DNA of 64,000 nucleotides from Metellina segmentata (Eukaryota > Arthropoda > Arachnida > Araneae > Tetragnathidae): the NCBI GenBank assembly GCA_947359465.1, contig OX375881.1:30421742-30485741 (forward strand). The letters run 5' to 3'. This document shows, piece after piece, positions 33,312-43,350 of the stretch. Within the stretch, counting starts at the first letter, position 1. Each line of letters opens with the position of its first letter. Under the pieces are notes generated by a model. The model made no database searches, was not told where the DNA came from, and saw only the letters and a list, made by a program, of their open reading frames with translations. The position numbers and the translations under genes were made by a program.

Positions 33312-34390
33312 ATATATTTATCCAATAGTGTCCGCTAGGAATTTATTTTTCATCCATATTTGGTTTGCGTGCTGGGTAAACCTATTCGAGGGGTCGTATC
33401 TTGCCCGTGGGTCAGGAAAACCTTTTTGGAAGGCCGTATTTAGTATACGGGATTGATTAAAACGTTCAGAGGACCGTATCTGGTCGAGGAAGTTGCTGGC
33501 CTCAGCAGTTTTGTCTTTGTCAATACAATTATTAAAAACAGTATTTACATTTAAGGTTTTAGACAGGTGCACAGATTTTTTATCCTAAGCCACACTCAGC
33601 GTTTCCGCAAAAAGTCTGATTAACAGCCCAATGTATTCTAGAGACAGAAATAAAATATGTAACTATTATGTAAATATTAAACTCCGATGCGCTCGACTTT
33701 TAGGAAGGGTCACTTGTAGGGCAGGGGCCTACTCCATTGTGGTTTAATATATTCGAATATATTCGGAACGCCTAATATATTCGAATTTTTTATTGTTTGG
33801 CTCGTTTTATGTTTTTTATTTTTTTAATGCGTTGGCTGCTGTTTTTCCTCCACGCGCTTTACAACGACTTGAGTAGAACAGGTGAAAAAGGAACAGGCTG
33901 TGTTCGTCCCGATGATCTCTGATTGGTTTTTGACTTTTTCCATTGGGTTATTTTTAGACTGCGGCAGTGACGTTGGAGACAACGGTTAGAGAGAGAGAGA
34001 GAGAGAGAGAGAGAAGCAGCGGCAGAGGCTGGTCCACCGCGCAGGACTGTGAGAATACATACTTTGATGTATTGGAGTAATGATGTTGATGTGATTATGT
34101 AACTATTGTACATTTTTCTTAATGTTCTTGGAATAAAAAGAACTTATATATCTTAGCTGTTCGTTGTCTGCTCTTTGTACTATTTTCACGCTAAAGTTTT
34201 GGGGCGATGACACCACAATCAGCATAATATTGCTCACTAGTACGCCAGCAAGACCAGGGCAACTATTGAGGTAGATTGCTGTCATGTCTGAAAGGCCAAT
34301 TCAGTCTGACAGGTCAATTCGGATGATTTTGTAGGTAGTCCATTCCAAACCAGCGATTCCTATAGCTCTCGGTTGATCCTGCAGCAACTG
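33312..34390. other. Intron spacer with (GA)n run
   Basis: Contains a GA microsatellite at about 33989-34014 and a GC-richer stretch around 33840-34050. The frames here match no family. Confidence 0.4.
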
Positions 34391-34393
34391 AGA

Positions 34394-34605
34394 CCGTAAC
34401 CCTCCTTGGTGGTTGTCTCGACAAGGTTATTGGAAAAACTTTATGGATGCGATATTTCGTCACCAGAAGAAAATTGACCAGATCATGATCCCGCTATCAT
34501 CAAACAATCGGCAATATCATCACGATGAGATACCTCGTCACTAACAAAATTGGTTAGATCTTGATGGACGAGATATCTCGTCGAAACCACTTGCAGGGTT
34601 TACAA
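34394..34605. mobile_element. MITE of the GACGAGATATCTCGTC family
   Basis: ACCCTCCTTGGTGGTTGTCTC at left and the inverse CGAAACCACTTGCAGGGT at right, with the palindrome GACGAGATATCTCGTC and partly decayed copies between. The right flank is TTAC where TTAA would be expected. Confidence 0.65.
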
Positions 34606-34750
34606 GATATGTCTTTATCTTTAGCTGTTTTTGTAAGTAATAAGTCGAGATGAATTTAACTTTGCATTTAGAATCATTTTTACTGTCAAGAGGAGAGCAT
34701 CATTGGGAGAGTTCAGAACCGGCGCAATACGATATTGGCTCTCCTCTCTT

Positions 34751-35258
34751 CTCTAATATTATAAAAGGAAATGCTTGTTTGTTTGTTTGTCTGTTTGGGG
34801 CCGCAAAATCCAAAAGATTCTATAGCACTTACAGCAATGAGATTTTGCACACAGATAGTCCAAACTATTTGCAATTTTTGGGTCGTGGCGAATTTTAAAA
34901 TTCAATCTAGAAGATTTTAAAATGAATTTCATAGTTTTATTCTCCATCGGTTTTTCAAACGCGGAGAACTTTTTCTACTCATACGACCTTGCAGTCATGC
35001 CAAGTTTTTTTTCAACCTCAAAACGCGGAGAAAATTATTTTTTTTGATTCCGCTTTGATTTTGCACGATTGATTTCCCTGTCAGACGATAAATCTTTTAA
35101 GGGGAGTCAAAGTTAATTTTCCTATCTCCTAGACGGTTAAAGATAGAGTAAAAATTTCAACGGATTTGAAATCTGCGGAAAATTTTACACCAGCTTAATA
35201 CCTTCCACACGGTTGCTCCGCAAACCAACACCACGGGCACGGGCAAAGCCGAGCTCTA
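34751..35258 (+). mobile_element. Helitron-like non-autonomous element, copy 2
   Basis: Same start (TCTCTAATATTATAAAAGG, GTTTGTTTGTCTG), shared interior (GCGAATTTTAAAATTCAATC; CATCGGTTTTTCAAACGCGG) and end (CACGGGCACGGGCAAAGCC) as the copy at 3794. It ends about 22 bp from the donor site of the micro-exon at 35281. Confidence 0.65.
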
Positions 35259-35280
35259 TGATAAAAGTGAGTTTACTTAC

Positions 35281-35316
35281 CATCAGTAACACATTTCTTC
35301 CATTTGCATATGCAAG
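35281..35316 (-). CDS. 36-nt micro-exon, Cys-rich
   Basis: Bounded by acceptor TGTGTTTTAG and donor GATG|GTAAGT, phase 1 at both ends like all other exons of this gene. It encodes 12 residues, reading CICKWKKCVTD between the shared junction codons (Ala before, Val after). It adds three cysteines. The exon at 39066 before it has seven, so together they make ten, an even number. Three almost identical 36-nt segments exist in the window; this one is in gene orientation, the other two (43063, 45148) are inverted. Confidence 0.7.
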
Positions 35317-35745
35317 CTAAAACACATTGGAAATAAAAAAATTAGTTTAAAATCACACAAAGATAAATTATTCATGTACAGCTACCAAATCACTTATAGT
35401 TATCATTAAAATACCTGAAATACTATTTGTATTTCAAGACTAAATTGTGTGTACTACGTATCTAAACATTATAACATACATCTGAAAATATAAACGTATG
35501 TCAATGTAATAAATTTGCGATTAGAGAATGCGTTATATTTAAGATAGGATCAACTGTTATATTGAATTGACTTGGAATGTATGCCAAATTTTAAAATTTA
35601 GTTAAAAAGTAAAAATATTTTTGGGTATAATTATATTAGCTTAAGTTCCTGTATACCTCATAAGTCCAGGAAATTCAGAAATTGAATGTTGTGAAAAAAA
35701 TAATTCTAAGAATCGTAAGTCTGGATTTTTTGCTCTTCTTTATGG
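35281..35745 (-). repeat. Arm 1 of an inverted duplication (micro-exon and its upstream intron)
   Basis: On the minus strand, 35745-35281 matches the plus strand at 43099-43275 joined to 44905-45184 (shared ATTCAATTTCTGAATTTC, CTAAATTTTAAAAT, AATTTATTACAT, the exon itself). The arms face each other across about 7.3 kb that includes the Kunitz exon and the exon at 39066. Confidence 0.75.
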
Positions 35746-36311
35746 CTGATTAAGATAACTTCATGACAACACTAAGAGTTTTTGAAATTGGGATTTTCCT
35801 TGTAAGCAAACAATTTAAACGGAAGAAAGGACTCAACTTCCTGTTACTTTATTGTACTGATATATATCGGGATTACTTAAAATGTAGTTTAATCGCCGTT
35901 TGTGCGACGTTTAGCGTGTAACTTAATTGAAGTTGACCAATCAATTGTGATACATGTAAAATCGAAATTTATTTTTGGAACTAATGTTAGAAAGTGCTGA
36001 ATCAAATATAAGATAAACATAATTCATTTCAGGGATGATTCAGTGGTATACATGTTGCACTACATTTAAAAAGACACTATAGAGCTGTTTAATAATAATA
36101 TATCCAAATTCGCCATATGAAAAGTACCTTGTGTACGGCCTCAATAGTCAAAAATTCAGTATTTCCATACATGGGGTTAGATTTAAGGATTGGTTGAATT
36201 CTGCTCATAAAAGTACATGCTGCTCTTTTCTGGAAAAAAGTCGGAATACACACAAATAACATTTATTTGTTAGAATTTTCTGCAATCTCGATGTGATGCA
36301 TCGGATATTTA
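35746..36311. other. Intron spacer
   Basis: No feature recognised. Confidence 0.4.
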
Positions 36312-36326
36312 CACAGGATGACCAGA

Positions 36327-36636
36327 CAGCTAGTTATTGTACTTTAACTAACGCTCAGGTCACAAGGTGATAAACATGACGGTCCGGGAACCATCCCCAA
36401 GGAAAAGGTCCGAGGACAACACCACGTAATTTTGCACTACAGTCAGATGACCGAGGCAACACCTTAGATGGCACCTCACTCTCCAAACTTCCACACCATG
36501 CCAAAGTGAGGACATTTGAGGCCACGACCGATTTAACTTGCACCAGCACCCTTTGAACACGACGGTGTTTGTGGGATTCGAACTCGCAATCCTCCAGTTG
36601 CTAATCCTTTTCTCGTTCAACCGGGCCACTGCGCCC
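36327..36636 (-). repeat. Full-length tRNA-derived SINE with 15-bp target duplication
   Basis: Reverse-oriented. The head at the right reads, on the minus strand, GGGGCGCAGTGGCCCGGTT (A box) and GAGTTCGAATCCC (B box). Flanked by CACAGGATGACCAGA (36312-36326) and CACAGGATGGCCAGA (36637-36651), one mismatch. Confidence 0.88.
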
Positions 36637-36771
36637 CACAGGATGGCCAGAATCAACGGCCCCATAATCATACCACACAATTCTGTATCGAAAAATTACC
36701 CGAAGAAGCGTTGTCTGTTTATAGATTTGATGTGCTATTCCGGAGATGAATTCATGCAGTTGATAGTTTAA

Positions 36772-38275
36772 CCCTTAAAGTACATTCGACGAGATATCTC
36801 ACATCCAGATCTGATCAATTTTGTTACTAACTAGATATCTCGTCAACAAGATACTGCCGAGTTTTGGGAGCTGACGAGATTTTGATCTGGTCAATTTTCT
36901 TCTAATGACAAGAGAGCACAGGGTATCTCGTTCATGAAGATCTTGTCAGTTTTCTTCGAATGACAAGAGAAAACGAGGTGTCAAGTCCATGAAGATCTCG
37001 TCAATTTTTTGTCTAATAACAAGAGAGGACGAGGTATCTCGTCCATGAAAATCTCGTCAGTTTTCTTCTAATGATAAGAGAAAACGAGGTATCAAGTCCA
37101 TGAAGATCTCGTCAGTGTTTTGTCTAATGACAAGACAGGACAGGGTATCTCGTTCATGATCTTGTCAGTTTTCTTCGAATGACAAGAGAAAACGAGGTAT
37201 CAAGTCCACGAAGATCTCGTCAGTATTTTTCTCTAATGACAAAAGAGGACGAGTAATCTGGTCCTTGTAGATCTCGTCAGTTTTCTTCTAATGACAAGAG
37301 AAAACGAGGTGTCAAGTCCATGAAGATCTCGTCAGTTTTTTGTCTAATGACAAGAGATAAAACGTGGTATCAAGTCCATGAAGATCTCGTCAATGTTTTG
37401 TCTAATGACAAGAGAGGACGAGGTATCAAGTCCATGAAGATCTCGTCAGTTTTCTTCTAATGATCAGAGAAAACGAGGTGGTATCAAGTCCATGAAGATC
37501 TCGTCAGTTTTTTGTCTAATGACAAGAGATAAAACGTGGTATCAAGTCCATGAAGATCTCGTCAGTTTTCTTCTAATGACAAGAGAAAACGAGGTGGTAT
37601 CAAGTCCATGAAGATCTCGTCAGTTTTTTGTCTAATGACAAGAAAGGACGAATTATCTCGTCCATGTAGATCTCGTCAGTGTTCTTCTAATGACAAGAGA
37701 AAACGAGTTATCAAGTCCATGATCTCGTCAGTTTTCTTCTAATGACAAGAGATAACGAGGTATCAAGTCCATGAAGATCTCGTCAGTGTTTTGTCTAATG
37801 ACAAGAGAGGGCGAATTATCTCATCCATGTAGATCTCGTCAGTTTTCTTCTAATGACAAGAGAAAACGAGGTATCAAGTCCATGAAGATCTCGTCAGTGT
37901 TTTGTCTAATGACAAGAGAGGACGAATTATCTCGTCCATGTAGATCTCGTCAGTTTTCTTCTAATGACAAGAGAAAACGAGCTATCAAGTCCATGAAGAT
38001 CTCGTCAGTTTTCTTCTATTGACAAGAGAAAACGAGGTGGTATCAAGTCCATGAAGATCTCGTCAGTTTTCTTCTAATGACAAGAGAAAACGAGTTATCA
38101 AGTCCATGAAGATCTCGTCAGTTTTCTTCTAATGACAAGAGATAAATAGGTATCAAGTCCATGAAGATCTCGTCAGTTTTTTTCCAATGACAAGAGAGGA
38201 CTAGGTATCTCGTCCATGAAGATCTTGTCAGTTTTGCTAATGGCGAGACAACTAGTCGAGCTAACCACCTGACTC
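36772..38275. repeat. Minisatellite of about 24 units, derived from a palindromic MITE
   Basis: The unit is 53-58 bp: ATGACAAGAGAAAACGAGGT then ATCAAGTCCATGAAGATCTC then GTCAGTTTTCTTCTA, repeated from about 36900 to 38240. Two unit types alternate irregularly, one with AAAACGAGGTATCAAG and one with GGACGAATTATCTCGTCC. The array is bounded at left by TTAACCCTTAAAGTACATTCGACGAGATATCTC and at right by AACTAGTCGAGCTAACCACC, which resemble the ends of the short MITEs at 15577, 17402, 34394 and 47840. Confidence 0.85.
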
Positions 38276-38476
38276 GTATTTGCATATTCGTCTGGTGTTT
38301 TTTTGACGTAAGTGTATCTCGATTTGTGCCCACGTACAATCCTTTTCACGAGTTGTCATAGATTGAATTTTGACGTGTATGTAGATCTAGGAGGGAGATA
38401 AAACGCAAACAATGCGTTCCTCCAATGGTGTTTCAAAACTCAATCCTACCAAAGACCGTGTGGAACGGGGGGGGGG

Positions 38477-38695
38477 CTCGTTCACGTTAAATCTGTCGTT
38501 GCCTCGAATCTCACACGTTGGGGTGGTGTGGAAGTTTGGAGAGTCGGGTATCAGCTGAAGCATGACATTGTCATCTGACAGTGGTTCAATATTTCGAGGC
38601 GACGTCCTCGGATTTTTCACGTCGTGATTGATCTCTGACGGTCATCAAATAGCATGTTGTGTTGCTAAAGTGCAACTTTAATTCAACAATATTCC
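38477..38695 (+). repeat. SINE copy, degenerate
   Basis: Body and tail are present (GGTGTGGAAGTTTGGAGAGT; GACAGTGGTTCAATATTTCG; TTGCTAAAGTGCAACTTTAA). A G run precedes it at 38466-38476. Confidence 0.75.
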
Positions 38696-39065
38696 GTTCC
38701 GTAAAGACAATTATTATTTTCACTGTATCTAATTTCTGAGAACAAGCTTTTCGGACGCTGTGGACATGAAAATCTTGGATTTAAACATCAAAAGTTTGTA
38801 AACTTTGAAACGTCATAAACCGATGCTAATGTTTCCGGATTGCCATGTCCAATCGAAAAAGGGACAAAGCTTTTTCGTATTGTTTTTTTGACAAGGATTT
38901 GCGTAGTATGATTATTTGTTGGAATATTCGGGTCACCCGTATGTGCAACAAGTAGTCATCGTCGACGGCAAGAAACAAACTAGGAGATATTATATTTTTG
39001 ACTAATAAGGGAGTAGACTCCATATTCCAATTTAAGGTAGATATAATTTTTAATAAAACATTTAC
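38696..39065. other. Intron sequence
   Basis: No feature beyond the donor of the exon at 39066. Confidence 0.4.
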
Positions 39066-39254
39066 CAAAATCTGGATCACAAAAGGCAGCACAAGGTGTG
39101 ACGCAATTCGCTGTCTTCGCATTGAAATGTAAACCTGGAGGGCATTTCATGATGTAGCCAATCTGATTCAAACAAAAAACGTATTTCGTGCAGGATCTAA
39201 AATAAGGCTGGCGACCGTTATTATGACAAAAACGTCTGTCTTGATTTCGATCAC
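39066..39254 (-). CDS. Cys-rich chitin-binding-like (CBM14-type) exon
   Basis: 189 nt, phase 1 at both ends (acceptor AAGTTTCAG, donor TTTG|GTAAAT). It encodes DRNQDRRFCHNNGRQPYFRS then CTKYVFCLNQIGYIMKCPPG and LHFNAKTANCVTPCAAFCDP. The first five cysteines and the CTKYVFC and CPPGLHFN motifs follow the CBM14 pattern. The C-terminal part differs from the other domains (CVTPCAAFC), giving seven cysteines instead of six. It probably folds together with the residues of the following micro-exon. Chitin binding is inferred from the family. Confidence 0.85.
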
Positions 39255-40005
39255 CTGAAACTTAAAGAAACGGTATTTAACCTCATAATAAGAAATAACT
39301 TAACTATTGAACTTTGCACTGTCACAAAGACAGACTTACAGAATTTATTTTTGAACACATGTACTGTTTGTCTAGCACGATAACTGCTTCGGTCACAGTC
39401 TTTCTCTGTCTATTGCTGAAAAGTACTTTTTCCTTTTCACCTAATGGAATAATTTGTTTCATCACGTCAGAGAGCACTTGATGATTACAAAATAAAAGTA
39501 AGTCGTGCATAAGAGTCCTCCTTTTTAAAATGAACATGCCGTGTTCCTATAGTGACAGTCACTACCCAGACTTGATGTCGAGAGCGATTCTTGAGATAGA
39601 CAGACATTACACCCTCTAGTAATAACTTCGAATAACATATCTTTCTTAATATCAGTAAAAAGTATCATTTTGATCTCTGTTTTACTGGCGAATATGAGTT
39701 GTGTATTATATAACTGTTTTGTAATGTTCGTAGAAGTGGAATTTATATAAAATACAAAATTTTAAATTACAAATTCAGAAATACGTATAAATTAAGAACG
39801 GCAGAATTTATGAGCTTTAAGAAGATATAAATTTCTTATATTTTTTCATCCACAACAGAGAACAATAGAAGATATTTAATACCACATACCAGATTATTCT
39901 ATAAATATTGCATAGTAACCTGTGATGGCAACAATATCTACACGCGCGCGCAATCAACTAAGTTTTCTACAAAAAAAAACTCTAAGGCAAAAAGTTTGGA
40001 GTGGA
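39255..40005. other. Intron sequence
   Basis: AT-rich spacer, no recognised feature. Confidence 0.4.
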
Positions 40006-40007
40006 CC

Positions 40008-41285
40008 GGTAAAAATTAAATTTGGAGAAGTGGTATAACTGCGTTGGAGATGCAAATAATCAAACTTTTAGAATCGTTTAAGCATGTAAGCTTTCAAACA
40101 CGCTGCATATCGGGCCATAAAAGGACATCCAGCAGGGCATCAAATTTATTTCTCAACTGCTCTGCTGTGTTGATTACATCGTTTCTCATAAAGTTATGCC
40201 TCGGAAAAAAGTTCGTAAGCAATTTAAGCAACAAGGAGGGTTGGATAGAAGCCGAATAATTGGCCTCCGAGAAGGTTGGATGGTCTAATCAACGTATTCG
40301 GAACATGTTGGTTGTATTAATGTTACTGTTGCACGCTCTAACCAGCGGTGCACACTGTTAGCAACCAGGCTCAGGAAAGCCTACAGAAACAGGACCGAGA
40401 GAGGATCGACGTGTTGCAAGACATGCGCGTACTGATCCAACAGCCGCTGTTGCAGACATCCAACGAGCAGTGGGAACCTCTCTCCATCATCCAATAAGTG
40501 ATCGCACCATTTGTCAACGGCTTCACGACGTGGGACTAAACTCACCGACGACTGCCTTTAACAGCATTGCATCACCGTCAAAGACAGGAATGATGATCAA
40601 AGTTGTCGTTCCAGACAGACGTTGGGCGTTGAATGGAATCGAGCGGTCTACATTGACGAATCCCGTTTCTGGATGGATGGAGATAACATTCGAATCCTTG
40701 CGTGGAGGCAACGTGGTCAGCGCCAAGATTCTCGGTTTGTTGTGCAGCGTCACACGTCCGGGTGTCATGGTGCTTGGTGCAATTGCATATGACGCCAAAT
40801 CACCTTTCGTATTCGTTACGGGCTCTTTGACAGGCCAGGGGTAAGGAATTGTACAGCCAGTTATGCTGCCATTCCTGAACTCCCAGGTTCACCCGCTTTT
40901 GCAACAAGACAATCCCACCACATTCGAACCACATATTGCTATATTGCTACCGTCTCTAGAGCTTGTCTACGACACAACGATATCTTACCATGGCCGGCAT
41001 ACTTACCAGACCTTTCCCCGATCGAGAATGTGTGGGATATCATTGGACGAGATGCCACTACTCCACCCTTTCCGTGTAATCTTCAGGAACGTGACAGTGT
41101 TCAAGCAGCATGGATTAGACTGTCGTTGGACTTCATAAACAGCCTGTGTGACTCACTACCAAGGCGCTTGGTATGATGTACTATGAATTATGGCACTCAT
41201 ACGCCATACTGAATGATACCTCTTCTTTTAAATTTTATTCAATAAAGTTTGCATATTTCAGTCTCAAATTTTAATTTTTTACTCC
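40008..41285 (+). pseudogene. Tc1 element, old and frameshifted
   Basis: Fragments in several plus-strand frames give the Tc1 order: SDRTICQRLHDVGLNSPT (DNA binding), VYIDESRFWMDGDNIRI (first catalytic motif), VTRPGVMVLGAIAYDAKSPF, and later the linker to the third catalytic residue (TMAGILTRPFPDRECVGYH-like, decayed). The ends (GGTAAAAATTAAATTTGG and a rough inverse near 41270) may be its terminal repeats. Confidence 0.7.
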
Positions 41286-41818
41286 TTTATAATCTCTTTA
41301 ACAACCTGTAAATTTCATTGCATGGTGACAAATCCTTCTAAATGCAACTTTTTTTTTCTTAGAGTTAAAAAAAAAAATTATGCCTTTGGAAATATCAGTA
41401 TTAATTTTCGAAATTACAAGGAAACAAGTTAACTTAAAAGTTCTTGTCAATACCAGGAAATATAAAAATATACAATTTTCAGTACAATTTACTTCGAAAA
41501 ATATAATTTTTAATTGCTTTAAAAAACTTTAGAATAAATATTTCCAACCATATTAAAATAGTTAGCCTTGTAGAAGTTATTTATGAATTCACATACATTA
41601 AGAAATATATATGGTCTATTTCAAGAACTCTGTAACTAATTTTTTGTAGCTTTTTTTCGTAACTATAACAATTCTTATTGATTACTTTTAAATAGGCATC
41701 TTAAGCTCGCATCCACGGTGATGCCAATTTTCACAAACAGTAGTGCATTTAAAAGTAGTGAAATGTAAGTATACAGCTTCCTGACACAAGAAAACATTGG
41801 AGTCATGAAACATAAAAA
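41286..41818. other. AT-rich intron spacer
   Basis: Nothing recognised. Confidence 0.4.
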
Positions 41819-41819
41819 A

Positions 41820-42466
41820 CTAGGGGGCCCGCCCCCTGCTCGCTGACGCTCGCCAACCCCCGGAGGATTGCTTCGCAATCCGCATTGGATCGCTTCGCGA
41901 ACCAAAGCTCGCTTCGCTCGCATCAATGAAGACGTGTCCTAGCAGAAGGAATTGTTTACAAAATATGTGATATTCCAAAAAAATACTTTTCAAATCTAAG
42001 TTTTTTGCTGTTTTTCAGAAAGGATATACACAGTACCTCTAAAATCAGAATTCAAATGAAAACTTTCAGCAAACTTTGACTCGAAATGTGAGCGCTGATT
42101 TGGAAATTGAATACCCAGCATGTTGTTTGTATGTACATTTACCCCTGAACTTGATCCACCCACGCTTTTTCATTGAGTTTCTAGTCGAAAGTTGTAGTGC
42201 AAGCGTCTTGTTGAACTATAATTGTTGACCCTGAAAAGGACCTTTTTTTAAATGTCCCTGAAAAGATCCTCCGCTTTATTTGATTTCTATTAGCTGCACA
42301 GCTCGACTAAAATTAATTTTTTTCCAATAAAATTTCATCCGATAACGCTATAAATTCAATTGAAGCGCGAGGCTTCGTGATAAACAAACAATCGTACAAT
42401 GTTGCCAAAACGCGATAACTAATAACGTCTTTTTTGCGTGCCACGTAAGGGAATTATATATATAGA
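41820..42466 (-). mobile_element. Non-autonomous Helitron, complete (647 bp)
   Basis: Reading leftward: starts TCTATATATATAATTCCC at 42466 after A, ends with the hairpin GGGGGCGGGCCCCC and CTAG at 41823-41820 before T. Near-identical to 29970-30606 in the opposite orientation. Its 5' end is 115 bp from the Kunitz exon donor. Confidence 0.85.
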
Positions 42467-42580
42467 TGCACCAATACGATCAAAATTGCTACTTAAAATT
42501 GTATTTTTACAATTTGATCTGATCAACCAAATGCAGGAGGTAAAGTATGAGAAGTGATTTAAAGAAATAACCATAGTTAC

Positions 42581-42850
42581 CTAGTTTTCTCTCATTTAAA
42601 CACACTATCTCACATTCTTCTTTTGAAAAGAAATTGTTTCCGTTGCCTTCACAACCACCGTACCAAAATTTGTAACATTTGTCTTTTCTGCTGTTGTAGT
42701 TCCATCTTGGGATCTTTTCAGTGCAGGGCCCTCGATCAGGATCTGACAAACATTCTATCGGAATCCTACCTACCAACATGTCTGATCTCTCTTCCGAAAT
42801 TTCCATCCTCTCTTTCGAAGTATCTGTTCCTTCATTCGAAACACCATCCT
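42581..42850 (-). CDS. Kunitz/BPTI domain exon
   Basis: 270 nt, phase 1 at both ends (acceptor TTTATTTCAG, donor CTAG|GTAACT). An acidic, Ser-rich lead (DGVSNEGTDTSKERMEISEE) precedes one Kunitz domain with canonical spacing C-x8-C-x15-C-x7-C-x12-C-x3-C: CLSDPDRGPC, then CYKFWYGGCEGNGNNF and CEIVC. Kunitz domains usually inhibit serine proteases or block ion channels. The P1 position, the residue after the second cysteine, is Thr (GPCTEK) rather than Lys or Arg, so trypsin inhibition is unlikely and elastase-like or non-inhibitory roles are possible. It is the first domain after the signal peptide. Confidence 0.95.
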
Positions 42851-43062
42851 CTGAAATAAATATTCGATAGAGAGCAATTAAATAAACTGTGATTTGAAGA
42901 GATTTAATGCGTAGCAGATTTTAGTCTTGAAATATAAATAGTTTTTCAGGTATTTTAATGATAAATATGTGATTTTCTAACTGTGCATGAATAATTTATT
43001 TTTGTGTGTTATTAAGCTAATATTTTTACTTCTATTGTATTTTAGTACAATAATTCAGGACC

Positions 43063-43098
43063 CAACAATATGCAAATGGAAGAAATGTGTGACTGATG
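43063..43098 (+). pseudogene. Decayed inverted copy of the micro-exon
   Basis: AATATGCAAATGGAAGAAAT and GTGTGACTGATG are kept, but the expected start CTTGCATATG reads CCAACAATATG and the donor GTAAGT reads TTAACT. It is antisense to the gene. Confidence 0.6.
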
Positions 43099-43350
43099 TT
43101 AACTAAAATCACTTGGAATAATTTTTGAACTATATTCAATTTCTGAATTTCTTGGACTTCATGGATACACTAGAACTGACGCTAATATCAGTATACCTTT
43201 AAACAATTTTACTTTTAAACTAAATTTTAAAATCTAGCATACTTTCTCAACTCAATTCAATAAAAGAGTTGATGAATCATATCGCACCCCGGCAAGAAAA
43301 GTGACACAAGTCAAAAAATAAAATTTTTGATGTTATGTCATTGAAAAATA

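Noticed and set aside
34759..34947. Small frames on both strands over the Helitron-like copy 2 (also 3571-3990 over copy 1)
   Set aside because: They recur only because the element recurs; no domain, and non-autonomous elements of this type do not code.
37771..38022. Open frame of 83 codons with a repeated peptide (KISSVFCLMTRE)
   Set aside because: It is the translation of the minisatellite units, whose length is near a multiple of three by chance. Neighbouring units shift frame and there is no homology.
36772..38275. CRISPR-like regular repeat array
   Set aside because: Units are contiguous and vary throughout with no unique spacers, in a eukaryotic intron; it is a minisatellite.
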